A DNA stretch of 64,000 nt from Bradyrhizobium sp. B097 (GTDB lineage: Bacteria > Pseudomonadota > Alphaproteobacteria > Rhizobiales > Xanthobacteraceae): NCBI RefSeq assembly GCF_038957035.1, contig NZ_CP152412.1, positions 744,001 to 808,000 of the forward strand, written 5' to 3'. The notes under the pieces are model-generated. The model was not told the origin of the DNA and searched no databases. It saw nothing but the letters and a program-made list of their open reading frames with translations. Positions 17,681 to 27,748 of the stretch are shown here, one piece after another (the first letter of the stretch is position 1; each line of letters starts with the position of its first letter). The position numbers and the translations under genes are program-made.

Positions 17681-19492
17681 TCAGCTATCCACCTTGAGCG
17701 CGGCAATGAAGGCTTCCTGCGGGATGTCGACCTTGCCGAACTGCCGCATCTTCTTCTTGCCTTCCTTCTGCTTCTCCAGAAGCTTGCGCTTGCGCGTGAT
17801 GTCGCCGCCGTAGCACTTCGCGGTGACGTCCTTGCGCAGCGCGCGCACGGTTTCGCGCGCAATCACCTTGCCGCCGATCGCCGCCTGGATCGGGATCTGG
17901 AACATGTGCGGCGGGATCAGTTCCTTCATCTTCTCGACCATGGCGCGGCCGCGGCCCTCGGCGCGGGTCCGATGCACCAGCATCGACAGCGCGTCGACCG
18001 GCTCGGCGTTGACCAGGATCTGCATCTTGACCAGGTCGGCCGGCTTGTAGTCGGTCAGATGATAGTCGAACGAGGCGTAGCCCTTGGACACCGACTTCAG
18101 CCGATCGTAGAAATCGAACACCACCTCGTTGAGCGGCAGGTCGTATTTCACCATCGCGCGGGAGCCGACATAAGTGAGCTCCTTCTGCGCGCCGCGGCGG
18201 TCCTGGCACAGCTTCAGCACGCTGCCGAGATATTCGTCCGGGGTGAGGATGGTGGCCTCGATCCACGGCTCCTCGATCTCGGCGATCTTGACCACGTCGG
18301 GCATGTCGACCGGGTTGTGGATCTCGAGCTCGGTGCCGTCGGTCAGCTTCATCTTGTAGATGACGCTCGGCGCGGTCGCGATCAGGTTAAGGTCGAACTC
18401 GCGCGACAGCCGCTCCTGGATGATCTCGAGATGCAGGAGACCGAGGAAGCCGCAGCGGAAGCCGAAGCCGAGCGCGGCCGAGGTTTCCATCTCGAAGGAG
18501 AAGCTGGCGTCGTTCAGCCTGAGCTTGCCCATCGCCGCGCGCAGCGTCTCGAAATCGTCGGCGTCGACCGGGAACAGGCCGCAGAACACCACCGGGATCG
18601 CCGGCTTGAAGCCCGGCAGCATTTCGGTGACGGGCTTCTTGTCGTCGGTGATGGTGTCGCCCACGCGCGTGTCGGCGACTTCCTTGATCGCCGCGGTGAT
18701 GAAGCCGATCTCGCCGGGACCGAGCTCGTCGACCTGCGTCATTTTCGGCGTGAAGAAGCCGACGCGCTCGATGTCGTAGGCCGCGCCGGTGCCCATCATG
18801 CGGATGCGGCTGCCCTTCTTCATCACGCCGTCGACGACGCGGATCAGGACGACCACGCCGAGATAGACGTCGTACCAGCTGTCGACCAGCAGCGCCTTCA
18901 AGGTCGCGTCGCGGTCGCCCTTCGGCGGCGGCAGGCGGGTGACGACGGCCTCCAGCACATCGGGCACGCCGAGGCCGGTCTTGGCCGAGATCATCACGGC
19001 GTCGGAGGCGTCGATGCCGATCACGTCCTCGATCTGCTGCTTGACCTTCTCGGGCTCGGCCGCGGGCAGGTCGACCTTGTTCAGGACCGGCACGATCTCG
19101 TGACCGGCGTCGAGCGCATGGTAGACGTTGGCGAGCGTCTGCGCCTCGACGCCCTGGCTGGCGTCGACCACGAGCAGGGAACCCTCGCAGGCCGCCAGCG
19201 ACCGCGAGACCTCGTAGGCGAAGTCGACATGGCCGGGCGTGTCCATCAAATTGAAGATGTAATCCTTGCCGTCCTTGGCGCGGTAGTTCAGCCGGACGGT
19301 CTGCGCCTTGATGGTGATGCCGCGCTCGCGCTCGATATCCATCGAATCGAGCACCTGCTCCTTGCCCGCCATTTCGCGATCCGACAGGCCGCCCGTCATC
19401 TGGATCAGGCGGTCGGCAAGGGTCGATTTGCCATGGTCGATATGGGCGACGATGGAGAAGTTGCGGATGTTCGAAATCGGGGCAGTTGTCAT
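17681..19492 (-). CDS. lepA: Elongation factor 4 (LepA), ribosome back-translocating GTPase
   Basis: A 603-aa translational GTPase of normal length. G1 is [14 protein letters not shown]3 DTPGHVDF and G4 NKVDLPAA; the LepA-specific C-terminal domain ends [20 protein letters not shown] followed by a basic tail. LepA acts on stalled or mis-translocated ribosomes and in 30S biogenesis at high ionic stress. No signal-peptidase gene (lepB) is adjacent, unlike in E. coli. It is divergent from the caspase-like gene across 160 bp. Confidence 0.97.
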   Translation of the reverse strand: MTTAPISNIRNFSIVAHIDHGKSTLADRLIQMTGGLSDREMAGKEQVLDSMDIERERGITIKAQTVRLNYRAKDGKDYIFNLMDTPGHVDFAYEVSRSLAACEGSLLVVDASQGVEAQTLANVYHALDAGHEIVPVLNKVDLPAAEPEKVKQQIEDVIGIDASDAVMISAKTGLGVPDVLEAVVTRLPPPKGDRDATLKALLVDSWYDVYLGVVVLIRVVDGVMKKGSRIRMMGTGAAYDIERVGFFTPKMTQVDELGPGEIGFITAAIKEVADTRVGDTITDDKKPVTEMLPGFKPAIPVVFCGLFPVDADDFETLRAAMGKLRLNDASFSFEMETSAALGFGFRCGFLGLLHLEIIQERLSREFDLNLIATAPSVIYKMKLTDGTELEIHNPVDMPDVVKIAEIEEPWIEATILTPDEYLGSVLKLCQDRRGAQKELTYVGSRAMVKYDLPLNEVVFDFYDRLKSVSKGYASFDYHLTDYKPADLVKMQILVNAEPVDALSMLVHRTRAEGRGRAMVEKMKELIPPHMFQIPIQAAIGGKVIARETVRALRKDVTAKCYGGDITRKRKLLEKQKEGKKKMRQFGKVDIPQEAFIAALKVDS

Positions 19493-19653
19493 GGGGCGCG
19501 GGATAGCATCCGCACCCCAGCGCGGGCAACCATATTGCGGTATTTTGCAGGGATGTGACGGCGAATCACGGCCGTGTTTCAGTCAGATCTGCCGTGATCG
19601 ATTTCCGGGCATGTTTCTGCTAGGTGTTTCGGCCCAAAACCGTGGATCTGACG

Positions 19654-21027
19654 ATGCGCTGGACCCTTCTCGCCGCCGGATTGCTCGCCATGTTGTTCGC
19701 AGCGCCGGCGGCCGCCGACAAGCGCGTCGCGCTGGTGGTCGGCAATTCGACCTATCAGAACGTGTCGCGGTTGCAGAATCCGAAGGACGATGCGCAGCTC
19801 GTGGCTGGCACCTTGCAGCGGCTGGGCTTTGCGCTGGTCGGCGGGCAGGCCCAGGTCGATCTGGACAAGGCTGGCTTCGATGCCGCGATCCAGCGCTTCG
19901 GCAGCCAGCTGATGGGCGCTGACGTCGCGCTGTTCTATTACGCCGGTCATGGCATCCAGGTGCGTGGAACGAATTATCTGGTGCCGGTCTCGGCGAATCC
20001 TGTGCGCGAGGCCGATGTCGATTTCCAGATGGTCGATGTCGGCCTGGTGCTGCGGCAGATGGAAGGCGCGGGCACGCGGCTCAACATCGTCATCCTGGAC
20101 GCCTGCCGGAACAATCCGTTCGGCGGGCGCGGCTTGCGCGCTGCCGATGGGGGCCTCGCCCAGATCCGCGCGCCGGAGGGCACGCTGCTGTCCTACGCGA
20201 CCCAGCCGGGCAACGTCGCGCTCGACGGCGATGATGGCCACAGCCCCTACACGCGCGCGCTCGTCGACACCATGCAGAAGCCCGGGCTCGACGTGCTGCA
20301 GGCGTTCAATCAGGTCGGCCTCATCGTCAAGCGCGCGACCGGCAGCGCGCAGCAGCCCTGGGTCTCCACCTCGCCGATCGACGGCTCGTTCTATTTTGCC
20401 GGTAACACACCGGCGCAAGTCGCGACCGCCGATCCGCCGGCGACGGTGATCCCGCCACCGCAAAGCCTGCCGCCGCAAAACGTGCCGTCATCGGCACCGC
20501 CGGTGGTGCGCACGCAATCGGATTTCATCATCCCGGATTCCGACAGCCGCCTGCTGTCGGAAAGCGATCTCAGGCTGCTCAGCAAGGACGATCTGCGGAT
20601 CGCGCGCAATGAAATCTTCGCGCGGCGCGGGCGCTATTTCAACGCGCCCGACCTGACCGCGCGGTTCAGCAGGTTCGCATGGTACGTGCCCCGCTCATGG
20701 GATCCGCCGCTCAATGCGATCGAGAGCGCGAATGTCGCGCTGATCGATCGCTTCGAATCCGGTAGCGGCACTGCGCCGAGCGGTTTCATCTTCCCGGATT
20801 CCGACCGGCGCCTGCTGACGCCGGCCGATCTGAGGCGGCTGTCGCGGGACGAGCTGCGGATCGCGCGCAACGAGATCTTCGCTCGCAGGGGACGCTATTT
20901 CGATTCCGCCGATCTCAAGGCGTATTTCGCCCGCTTCCCCTGGTATGTGCCGAACAGCTGGAATCCGAAGCTGAACGCGATCGAGGAGGCCAATGTCGCG
21001 CTGATCGATCAGGCCGGAAAGCGCTGA
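19654..21027 (+). CDS. Exported caspase-fold (C14) protein with two YARHG domains
   Basis: A 457-aa protein. A signal peptide (to AAPAAADK) is followed by a metacaspase/orthocaspase-type p20 domain (about 23-245). The dyad is intact: His99 in YYAGHG and Cys151 in LDACRNNP. After a Pro-rich linker come two tandem YARHG domains (about 310-378 and 385-455), each with LRIARNEIFARRGRYF. Caspase-fold bacterial proteases cleave after basic residues; YARHG domains are extracellular and of unknown binding. The ATG at 19654 was preferred to GTG 19624 because it starts the signal peptide. The stop overlaps the vicinity of the next gene (adjacent ATG), giving an operon with a cell-wall peptidase. Confidence 0.9.
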   Translation: MRWTLLAAGLLAMLFAAPAAADKRVALVVGNSTYQNVSRLQNPKDDAQLVAGTLQRLGFALVGGQAQVDLDKAGFDAAIQRFGSQLMGADVALFYYAGHGIQVRGTNYLVPVSANPVREADVDFQMVDVGLVLRQMEGAGTRLNIVILDACRNNPFGGRGLRAADGGLAQIRAPEGTLLSYATQPGNVALDGDDGHSPYTRALVDTMQKPGLDVLQAFNQVGLIVKRATGSAQQPWVSTSPIDGSFYFAGNTPAQVATADPPATVIPPPQSLPPQNVPSSAPPVVRTQSDFIIPDSDSRLLSESDLRLLSKDDLRIARNEIFARRGRYFNAPDLTARFSRFAWYVPRSWDPPLNAIESANVALIDRFESGSGTAPSGFIFPDSDRRLLTPADLRRLSRDELRIARNEIFARRGRYFDSADLKAYFARFPWYVPNSWNPKLNAIEEANVALIDQAGKR

Positions 21028-21795
21028 ATGACCGCGCGCGGCACGGCCTGCATCGTTGCTCTGCTGGCGCTGCTGCCGCCGCTCGCACACGCGCAGAGCA
21101 ACAGCGAACTGCTCGACCGCCTGGTGCGCGCCTATCCCGATGCGCTGTCCGCCCATGACGACACCACGATCACCTGGCGCGACGGCACGGTGATGCCGGT
21201 CGACGACGGCGTCTCCGGCAAGCCGTTCGATCAGCTGCTGCGCAATGCCTCGATCCTCGACCAGATGCGGCAGCCCTATCCGTCCGGGCCATCGGCGCCG
21301 CCGGCCCCGAACGTCGATCCCGGCCGTTTCCGCAATGAGGCCTTCTTCACGAAGATGTATGGCGACTGCAACACGGCGGAGGTCCGGCGGAACCTGGTGA
21401 CGATCACCTGGCTGCCGCGGTCTTGGGGCAAGCCGGTTCAGGTCACGCGGGTCAATGGCGTCGCCGAGCGTCTCAAGCAGGTCTCCGCCGAGATCGACGC
21501 GCTCGATCCGGCGCTGCGCGCCGCGGCCTTCCCGATCGCCGGTGTGCTATCTTGTCGCGCCGTCGCCGATACCGGGCGGATGAGCATGCATGGCTATGCG
21601 GCCGCCATCGACCTCAACCTGAAGGTCTCGGATTACTGGCTGTGGGCAGGTAAAAGCAAAACCATCCCCTACAAGAACCGGATGCCGCGCGAGATCGTCG
21701 ACATTTTCGAGCGTCATGGCTTCATCTGGGGCGGCAAGTGGTACCACTACGATACCATGCATTTCGAGTATCGGCCGGAGCTTCTCGGAAACTGA
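21028..21795 (+). CDS. Exported M15-type D,D-carboxypeptidase-like peptidase
   Basis: A 255-aa protein with a Sec signal peptide (ending AHAQS). The LAS/M15 zinc site is present: SMHGYAAAIDLN with His188 and Asp195, and YDTMHFEYRPEL with His245. Such enzymes trim peptidoglycan stem peptides in the periplasm. The start codon directly follows the stop of the caspase-like gene (TGA then ATG), so the two are translated from one message and their functions are probably linked. Two Cys residues (GDCNT, LSCRAV) may form a disulphide. Confidence 0.85.
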   Translation: MTARGTACIVALLALLPPLAHAQSNSELLDRLVRAYPDALSAHDDTTITWRDGTVMPVDDGVSGKPFDQLLRNASILDQMRQPYPSGPSAPPAPNVDPGRFRNEAFFTKMYGDCNTAEVRRNLVTITWLPRSWGKPVQVTRVNGVAERLKQVSAEIDALDPALRAAAFPIAGVLSCRAVADTGRMSMHGYAAAIDLNLKVSDYWLWAGKSKTIPYKNRMPREIVDIFERHGFIWGGKWYHYDTMHFEYRPELLGN

Positions 21796-21969
21796 ACCGG
21801 CTCCTTGGAGGCGTTCTCACGCCAAGCTGATTACACTGGCCACAAAAACGCGCTAAAGCGCGATGAAATGCTGGTGAGCAATCACTCATCGCTCCTTCCG
21901 CTTCCATTCGGCATGATCGTTCCGGGAAACCGCTTTCCACGTTTCCGGGTCATGCCTCAGGCACAGGCC

Positions 21970-23583
21970 ATGTCGACCGCCACTGCTCTCCCTGCCGCAA
22001 GGCGAACCACCCGCAGACTGACGATCCGGCGGATCGCCGCCTGGATTGCCTCGCGCGCCACCGATCCCAAGACCAGCCTGTGGCTCGTGATCGGCTTCGC
22101 ATTGGTTCACGCGGTGCTGTGGACGCTGATCCTGGTCAAGCTGAAGGCTGCGCAGGACGTCCATATGGATGTCGCGGAGGCCTATGCCTGGGGCCAGCGC
22201 TTCCTGCTCGGCTATGGCAAGCATCCGCCGCTGTCGGGCTGGATCGCCGGGGTCTGGTTCAGGATCTTCCCCGTCACCAACTGGTCGACCTACGCGCTCG
22301 CGATGGCAACCGTCAGCTTCGCGCTGGTGATGTGCTGGCTGATCGCGCTGCGCGTCGTCGATCGCCGCCGTGCGTTCTTCATGGTGGTGATGCTCGCGCT
22401 CTACCCGATCTTCAATTTCAAGGGCTTCAAGTACAACGCCGACCTCGCGCAGCTGGTGCCGTTGCCGCTGCTGGTGCTGGCCTATCTGAACGCGTTCGAG
22501 AAGCGCAGCTTCAAATCGGGGCTCTGGCTCGGCTTTGCCGGCATGCTGGCGCTGATGACCAAATACTGGGTGGTGACGATGATCGGCGCCGTCGGGCTTG
22601 CCGCGCTGATCCATCCGCAGAGGATGCAATTCCTGCGCTCGCCGGCGCCATGGGTTGCGATCGGCACGATGGTCGTGACGATGATCCCGCATCTGGTGTG
22701 GCTGGAGGAGGTGAACTTCGTGCCGTTCACCTATGCCGGCGACGTCTACGCGCTGTCGAGCCGCGAGCTCAACGTCCAGCTCGTGATCGGCTACATCGTG
22801 CACAATCTCGGCCTGCTCGCGATTCCGACCGTGCTGGGCCTTGTCGCGCTGCTGCTGGGGTCGGTGCCATGGCGGCCATCGGACGTGCTGGCGCGGATCT
22901 GGTCGCGCGGACCCAATCCGGCCGTCAACCTTCCGCAGGCGCTCAACATCTGGATCATCCAGCTGATCGTCGCGATCGGGCCGCCGCTCGGCGCACTGGC
23001 ATTCACCGTCTACATCAAGACCGATTGGGGCATCCCGCTGTTCTTCCTGGTGCCGCTTGCGCTGGTTGCGATCCCCTCGCTGCGTTTCTCCCGCATGGCG
23101 CTGTTCTCGATCATTGCGGTGTGGTTCGTGGCCACGATCGCGACGCTGATCGCCGCGCCCAGCATCGCCACGCAGGAGATCGCCTCCAACCATATCGGCG
23201 GCTCGACCTACGCCGCGCGCTCCGAATTGGCGCGCGAGCTGACCCAGACCTGGCAGGACAGATTCCATTCGCGCTGGGCGGTGGTCGTCGCACGCTCGGA
23301 CATCGGCGAGCCAATGACGTTCTACAGTCCGGATCATCCGGCCTCGCTGGTGCCGGGCGAAGCATGGTCGTCGGGGCTGACGTCGCTCGACGAAGCTAAG
23401 CGCCTCGGCTTCATCGGCGTCTGCGACACCACCGATCCGGTGTTCCTGCAGCCATGCGAGGCGTGGATGGCGGAGCATGCCAAGGATGCCGAGCCGCTGG
23501 TGATGAACACCATGCGCTTCTTCAACGGCCATCCCGGTCCATCGACGGTGTGGAAGGTCTATCTGGTGCCGCCAGCGAAGTAG
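21970..23583 (+). CDS. Glycosyltransferase family 39 / ArnT-like membrane protein
   Basis: A 537-aa polytopic inner-membrane protein with about ten to twelve helices. The first periplasmic loop, DVAEAYAWGQRFLLGYGKHP, carries the acidic residues typical of PMT_2 family enzymes, which transfer sugars from polyprenyl-phosphate donors to lipid or protein acceptors. Acceptor and sugar are unknown. Start uncertain: ATG at 21952 or 21970; longer forms read back into what looks like an intergenic element (about 21848-21950, with GGAAACCGCTTTCCACGTTTCC). It is co-oriented with the peptidase but separated by 174 bp. Confidence 0.85.
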   Translation: MSTATALPAARRTTRRLTIRRIAAWIASRATDPKTSLWLVIGFALVHAVLWTLILVKLKAAQDVHMDVAEAYAWGQRFLLGYGKHPPLSGWIAGVWFRIFPVTNWSTYALAMATVSFALVMCWLIALRVVDRRRAFFMVVMLALYPIFNFKGFKYNADLAQLVPLPLLVLAYLNAFEKRSFKSGLWLGFAGMLALMTKYWVVTMIGAVGLAALIHPQRMQFLRSPAPWVAIGTMVVTMIPHLVWLEEVNFVPFTYAGDVYALSSRELNVQLVIGYIVHNLGLLAIPTVLGLVALLLGSVPWRPSDVLARIWSRGPNPAVNLPQALNIWIIQLIVAIGPPLGALAFTVYIKTDWGIPLFFLVPLALVAIPSLRFSRMALFSIIAVWFVATIATLIAAPSIATQEIASNHIGGSTYAARSELARELTQTWQDRFHSRWAVVVARSDIGEPMTFYSPDHPASLVPGEAWSSGLTSLDEAKRLGFIGVCDTTDPVFLQPCEAWMAEHAKDAEPLVMNTMRFFNGHPGPSTVWKVYLVPPAK

Positions 23584-23608
23584 CCATTTCCGGGTATAGT
23601 GCCCGTTC

Positions 23609-23712
23609 CGTCATCCTGAGGTGCGAGCTCTTGCGAGCCTCGAAGGATGAATCGGCCACCGGCGGGGCCGTGCATCCTTCGAGGCTCGCTCCGCTCGCAC
23701 CTCAGGATGACG
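23609..23712. repeat. Palindromic repeat CGTCATCCTGAG..CTCAGGATGACG
   Basis: Long arms (CGTCATCCTGAGGTGCGAGC and its complement) with an inner pair CTCGAAGGATG / CATCCTTCGAG. The same family is found disrupted by the insertion sequence at 31302-32341. It lies between convergent glycosyltransferase and HPr genes and may act as a bidirectional hairpin. Confidence 0.8.
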
Positions 23713-23751
23713 GGAGAGGCTTTCGCCTGGCACAGCGCGCGAGGCGGGCGC

Positions 23752-24078
23752 TTACGTGCCTTCTTCGTTGAACTTGCTGGCGACGAGCTCGGCGATGGCG
23801 TCCAGCGCCTGCTGCGCCTCGTCGCCTTTCGCGGAGACCACGACCGTGGTGCCGGGCCCTGCGGCCAGCATCATCAAGCCCATGATCGAGGTGCCGCCGA
23901 CGGTTTCGCCGCCGCGCGTCACCCAGATCTCGGCGTTGAAGCGCTCGACCAGCTGGACGAACTTGGCCGATGCCCGCGCATGCAGGCCGCGCTTGTTGAC
24001 GATCAGGAGTTCACGCGAGACGGCGCCCGCTGGCACGCCCGGGCCGACATGGTTTTCGCCCGGGGCCTCGCCGCTCAT
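23752..24078 (-). CDS. HPr-family phosphocarrier protein (PTS-Ntr branch)
   Basis: A 108-aa HPr/NPr. The active-site histidine is His33 in KRGLHARASAKF, and the second conserved segment is GGTSIMGLMMLAAGPGTTV with the serine targeted by HprK. It carries phosphate between enzyme I and EIIA proteins. The start overlaps the EIIA stop by ATGA, so they are translationally coupled. In alphaproteobacteria this PTS is regulatory rather than sugar-transporting; no EIIB/EIIC is nearby. Confidence 0.93.
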   Translation of the reverse strand: MSGEAPGENHVGPGVPAGAVSRELLIVNKRGLHARASAKFVQLVERFNAEIWVTRGGETVGGTSIMGLMMLAAGPGTTVVVSAKGDEAQQALDAIAELVASKFNEEGT

Positions 24079-24476
24079 TTGCCTGCGAGAACGCGGCTGG
24101 CGATGGTGACGTATTTGCGGCCGGCTTCCTGCGCCATCGCGATCGCGTCGGGCAGCGAGCGCTCCTCGCGAACCTTGGCGAGCTTGACCAGCATGGGAAG
24201 ATTGATGCCCGCGAGCACTTCCACCTTCGGGCGGCTCATGCAGGAGATCGCCAGGTTCGACGGCGTGCCGCCAAACATGTCGGTGAGGATCGCAACGCCG
24301 TCGCCGCTATCGACGCGATTCACCGCCTCGATGATGTCGCTTCGACAGAGGTCGGAATCGTCCTCGGCCCCGATCGTAATCGCTTCAATTTGTTTCTGCG
24401 GACCCATGACGTGTTCGAGCGCGGCTCTGAACTCGTCAGCAAGGCGCCCATGGGTCACCAGCACTAGACCAATCAT
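24075..24476 (-). CDS. PTS EIIA component, mannose-type fold
   Basis: A 133-aa cytoplasmic EIIA of the mannose/fructose/sorbose fold. The phosphorylatable residue is His9 in IGLVLVTHG, and the conserved TDMFGGTPSN lies near residue 70. ATG 24476 follows AGGAG; a longer reading from 24533 is not supported. There is no fused EIIB, so it probably acts as a regulatory phospho-acceptor. It lies between hprK and the HPr gene, a fixed arrangement in rhizobia. Confidence 0.92.
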   Translation of the reverse strand: MIGLVLVTHGRLADEFRAALEHVMGPQKQIEAITIGAEDDSDLCRSDIIEAVNRVDSGDGVAILTDMFGGTPSNLAISCMSRPKVEVLAGINLPMLVKLAKVREERSLPDAIAMAQEAGRKYVTIASRVLAGK

Positions 24477-24690
24477 CGGAAACTCCTCGCGGGCGCCCTT
24501 TGGTGCACCGCACGAACGCGCCACTTTGACCATCCAGAGGCCCTGCGCAAGAGGGCATCTTGGCTAGTCTCCCGGTTCCTGGCGGTAGAGAGGGGAGGCT
24601 GCGCCGGCAAAATCCGACGCGATAGTGGATGTGATATGGTTACCAATTCCCTTCTCACAATTGGCCGCAAGATTACGGGAACATGAACTT

Positions 24691-25131
24691 TCAGGTTGTC
24701 GTCAGCGCAGCGACAACCAGCGGCAGGGGTTGGAAGCCGGCCGGCACGGGAATTCGCGGTATTGAAACACCATTTAAGCAGATCTTGAGTGCCTCGGGCG
24801 GCGGCAGCCGCTCGGCATCGTCAGCGGCGAGGTCGACGATCAGGCCGACCACGGCCTCGCCTGCGAACGGACAATGGCGGATTCCGAGGCCTCGGATCTC
24901 GATCAGACCGGCCAATTGCTGTGCCGGGCGAACCCACAATTGTTCGCCGGCTGTGTCGAGATGGACACGGTCATCCCCCACTAAAATGACCGGCGGAAGC
25001 GCTCCGGTGCGCCCGGCGAGAATCAGATCGAAGGCCAGACGCGACTTGCCGGCGCCCGACGGGCCGCGGATCAGCACCGCACGCTCGCCGACCAGAACGG
25101 CGGATGCGTGCACGCTTGAATTGTCGCTCAT
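24691..25131 (-). CDS. hprK: HPr kinase/phosphorylase, short alphaproteobacterial form
   Basis: A 146-aa protein corresponding only to the C-terminal catalytic domain of Gram-positive HprK. Walker A GPSGAGKS is at 23-30, the LVGDDRVHLD segment at about 51-60, and the domain ends in PLPLVVAALTTT. It phosphorylates and dephosphorylates the regulatory serine of HPr. The N-terminal domain is absent, as is normal in this class. Its start overlaps the chvG stop (25128-25131), coupling the PTS to the ChvG-ChvI two-component system. Confidence 0.93.
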   Translation of the reverse strand: MSDNSSVHASAVLVGERAVLIRGPSGAGKSRLAFDLILAGRTGALPPVILVGDDRVHLDTAGEQLWVRPAQQLAGLIEIRGLGIRHCPFAGEAVVGLIVDLAADDAERLPPPEALKICLNGVSIPRIPVPAGFQPLPLVVAALTTT

Positions 25132-26942
25132 AGTGTCGGCAGCCTGACCACGAAACGAGCGCCGGCGACGGTGGGCTTGCCGTCTTCGTCCGCAGGGCCC
25201 GCGCGGTTCTCGGCCCAGATGCGTCCGCCATGCGCCTCGATGATCTGCTTGGAGATCGAAAGCCCGAGGCCGGAGTTCTGGCCAAAGCCCTGGTGCGGGC
25301 GGTCGGTGTAGAAGCGCTCGAAGATCCGCTCCAGCGCGTCCTCGCCGATGCCGGGCCCGTCATCGTCGACCACGATCTCGACCTCGCCGCGGGTGCGGCG
25401 GCAGATGATGCGCACCTTGTCGCCCGGCTTGGAGAACGATTGCGCGTTCGACAGCAGATTCGAGACCACCTGGCCGAGCCGGGAATCATGGCCGGGCACC
25501 GAGAGCGTGTCGGTCGGTCCGCGGCCCTCGAAGCGGGCTTCGACGGCGACGTCGTGGCCGAGCCGGGTTTCGTTGGCGACGCTGGTCAACGTGGTCAGCA
25601 GCCGGCGCAGATCGACCGGCGCCATGTCCTGGCGCTGCAATTCGGCGTCGAGCCGGCTCGCGTCGGAGATGTCGGAGATCAGGCGGTCGAGCCGCTTGAC
25701 GTCATGCTCGATCACCGCGAGCAGCCGCGCGCGGCTGTTCTCGTTGCGCGCCAAAGGCAGCGTCTCGACCGCCGAGCGCAGCGAGGTCAGCGGGTTCTTC
25801 AGCTCATGGGCGACATCGGCGGCGAACATCTCGATCGCCTCGATGCGGCTGTAGAGCGCGTTGGTCATGTCGCGCAGCGCGCCGGAAAGATGGCCGATCT
25901 CGTCGCGGCGTCCGGTGAAGTCGGGAATCTCGACGCGGGTCTGGATGCGGTGACGGACGCGCTCGGCGCTTTCCGCGAGCCGCCGCACCGGGCCCGCGAT
26001 CGTGCTCGCCAGCAGCAGCGACAGCATGATCATGACGGCGGATGCGACCCCGCCGATCTTGAGGATGGCGAGGCGCTCGGACATCACCAGCTGGTCGATG
26101 TCGTCGCCTTGGGTGGTCAGCATCAATGCGCCGCGCACGGCGCGGAAATGCTGCACCGGAACGGCAACCGAGACGATGATCGCGCCGCGATCGGTGACGC
26201 GCACCGCGCTGCCCTTCATGCCCTCGAGCGATTGCGCGACTTCGGAATAGCCCTTGCCGCCTTCGGGGCCGAGCTCGCGGTAGATCGGCAGGTCGCCGCG
26301 GTTGAGCCAGGTCTTGATCGTGGCCTTGGTCTTCTCATACAGCGACGGCTTCTCCGACGGCGGCGGCAGCTCCATCCGCAGCACGTCGCCGCGCGCGAAC
26401 AGGTTGCGGCTGTCGAGGATCAGGCCGCCATCGCGGTCGAAGATGCGGGCCCGCGTCTTGGTCGGCGCGATCAGGCGGCGCAGGGTCGGCGCGACGCGCT
26501 CGGGATTGATCGGGAAGTCAGCAGATTCATCCGGCTGGCCAAAACTCTCGCCGGGCTTGAGGTCGAGCAGCCGGTCGGGATCGATGGTGACGGTGTTGCC
26601 TTCGACGGTCGCAGACGCCGCGATCGCCTCCGAGATGATCTCGGCATAGACCAAAAGGCTCTGCGTGCGCGCCTCGATCAGGCCGGCGCGGAACTGCGAG
26701 AGATAGAGGATGCTGGCGACCAGCGCGACGAGGCCGGCGAGGTTGAGCGAGACGATGCGGCGGGTCAGGCTCGAGAACGACAGCGCGAAGAAGAATTGAC
26801 CGGCGCGGCGCACCCAGCCGAGCGGGCGGCGCCAGCCCTTGTCCTGCGCCAATTCGTCGGCCACGGCCTCTTGATCGAGGAGCTGTGACGCGTCCTCGGT
26901 GTTCAGTCCCTGCTCGAGCTGCGTTCGATCAAGCACTGGCAA
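25128..26942 (-). CDS. chvG: Sensor histidine kinase ChvG (ExoS)
   Basis: A 604-aa membrane kinase. TM1 (LAGLVALVASILYLSQF, about 68-90) and TM2 (GGVASAVMIMLSLLLASTIAG, about 297-320) bound a periplasmic sensor of about 210 residues. HAMP follows, then HisKA with the phosphorylated His in DVAHELKNPLTSLRS, and a HATPase domain with NLLSNAQSF, DDDGPGIG and GLGLSISKQII. In Agrobacterium and Sinorhizobium ChvG-ChvI responds to acidity and envelope signals and controls exopolysaccharide, motility and symbiosis. It lies 104 bp downstream of chvI and overlaps hprK by 4 bp. Confidence 0.94.
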   Translation of the reverse strand: MPVLDRTQLEQGLNTEDASQLLDQEAVADELAQDKGWRRPLGWVRRAGQFFFALSFSSLTRRIVSLNLAGLVALVASILYLSQFRAGLIEARTQSLLVYAEIISEAIAASATVEGNTVTIDPDRLLDLKPGESFGQPDESADFPINPERVAPTLRRLIAPTKTRARIFDRDGGLILDSRNLFARGDVLRMELPPPSEKPSLYEKTKATIKTWLNRGDLPIYRELGPEGGKGYSEVAQSLEGMKGSAVRVTDRGAIIVSVAVPVQHFRAVRGALMLTTQGDDIDQLVMSERLAILKIGGVASAVMIMLSLLLASTIAGPVRRLAESAERVRHRIQTRVEIPDFTGRRDEIGHLSGALRDMTNALYSRIEAIEMFAADVAHELKNPLTSLRSAVETLPLARNENSRARLLAVIEHDVKRLDRLISDISDASRLDAELQRQDMAPVDLRRLLTTLTSVANETRLGHDVAVEARFEGRGPTDTLSVPGHDSRLGQVVSNLLSNAQSFSKPGDKVRIICRRTRGEVEIVVDDDGPGIGEDALERIFERFYTDRPHQGFGQNSGLGLSISKQIIEAHGGRIWAENRAGPADEDGKPTVAGARFVVRLPTL

Positions 26943-27046
26943 AGCTGCCGGTTGGTATGGATGTCGTCCCGCGAAGCAGACAGTCGCCCGAGCTTACCCC
27001 AGCCGTGCGGGGCCTGTCAGTTAACAAGCCGCCCGGGAAGCGCAGA

Positions 27047-27748
27047 TCAGGCTTCCTTGAAGCGATAGCCGACGCCGTACAGCGTCTCGATCATCTCGAA
27101 ATCGTCGTCGACCACCTTGAACTTCTTGCGCAGCCGCTTGATGTGGCTGTCGATGGTACGGTCGTCGACATAGACCTGGTCGTCATAGGCCGCGTCCATC
27201 AGCGCATTGCGGCTCTTCACGACGCCGGGGCGGGTGGCGAGCGCCTGCAGGATCAGGAATTCGGTCACGGTGAGCGTCACCGGCTCGTTCTTCCAGGTGC
27301 AGGTGTGGCGCTCCGGATCCATCCGCAGCAGGCCGCGGTCGAGCGCGCGGGCATCCGGCTCCTTCGGTGCCGCGGTCGGATCCTTCGGCTGGCCGCGGCG
27401 GAGCACGGCCTTGACGCGTTCCACCAGCAGGCGCTGGGAGAACGGCTTGCGGATAAAATCGTCGGCGCCCATTTTCAAGCCGAACAATTCGTCGATCTCT
27501 TCATCCTTCGAGGTGAGGAAGATCACCGGCAGGTCGGACTTCTGGCGCAGCCGGCGCAGCGTTTCCATGCCGTCCATGCGCGGCATCTTGATATCGAGGA
27601 TCGCAAGATCGGGCGGTGACGTGCGAAACCCATCCAGCGCCGACGCACCGTCCGTGTAGGTCATGATGCGATAGCCTTCGGCTTCGAGCGCGATCGAGAC
27701 CGACGTGAGAATGTTGCGGTCGTCGTCGACCAAGGCGATTGTGGGCAT
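27047..27748 (-). CDS. chvI: Response regulator ChvI, OmpR family
   Basis: A 233-aa regulator. The receiver domain has acidic pocket DDD at 8-10 and phospho-acceptor Asp52 ([13 protein letters not shown]), and the C-terminal winged helix ends [14 protein letters not shown]...YGVGYRF. It partners ChvG, encoded just downstream. Divergent from the HugZ-like gene over 238 bp. Upstream of both, pckA is encoded on the opposite strand, the arrangement seen in other rhizobia, where chvI was first found next to pckA. Confidence 0.94.
   Translation of the reverse strand: MPTIALVDDDRNILTSVSIALEAEGYRIMTYTDGASALDGFRTSPPDLAILDIKMPRMDGMETLRRLRQKSDLPVIFLTSKDEEIDELFGLKMGADDFIRKPFSQRLLVERVKAVLRRGQPKDPTAAPKEPDARALDRGLLRMDPERHTCTWKNEPVTLTVTEFLILQALATRPGVVKSRNALMDAAYDDQVYVDDRTIDSHIKRLRKKFKVVDDDFEMIETLYGVGYRFKEA

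Noticed and set aside
17597-19558. Open frame of 653 codons opposite lepA
   Set aside because: LepA is complete on the minus strand; the antisense translation has no recognisable fold.
19654-21795. Caspase-fold gene considered as part of an anti-phage system
   Set aside because: The protein has a signal peptide and is paired with a periplasmic peptidase; no sensor, nucleotide cyclase or gasdermin-like partner is nearby.
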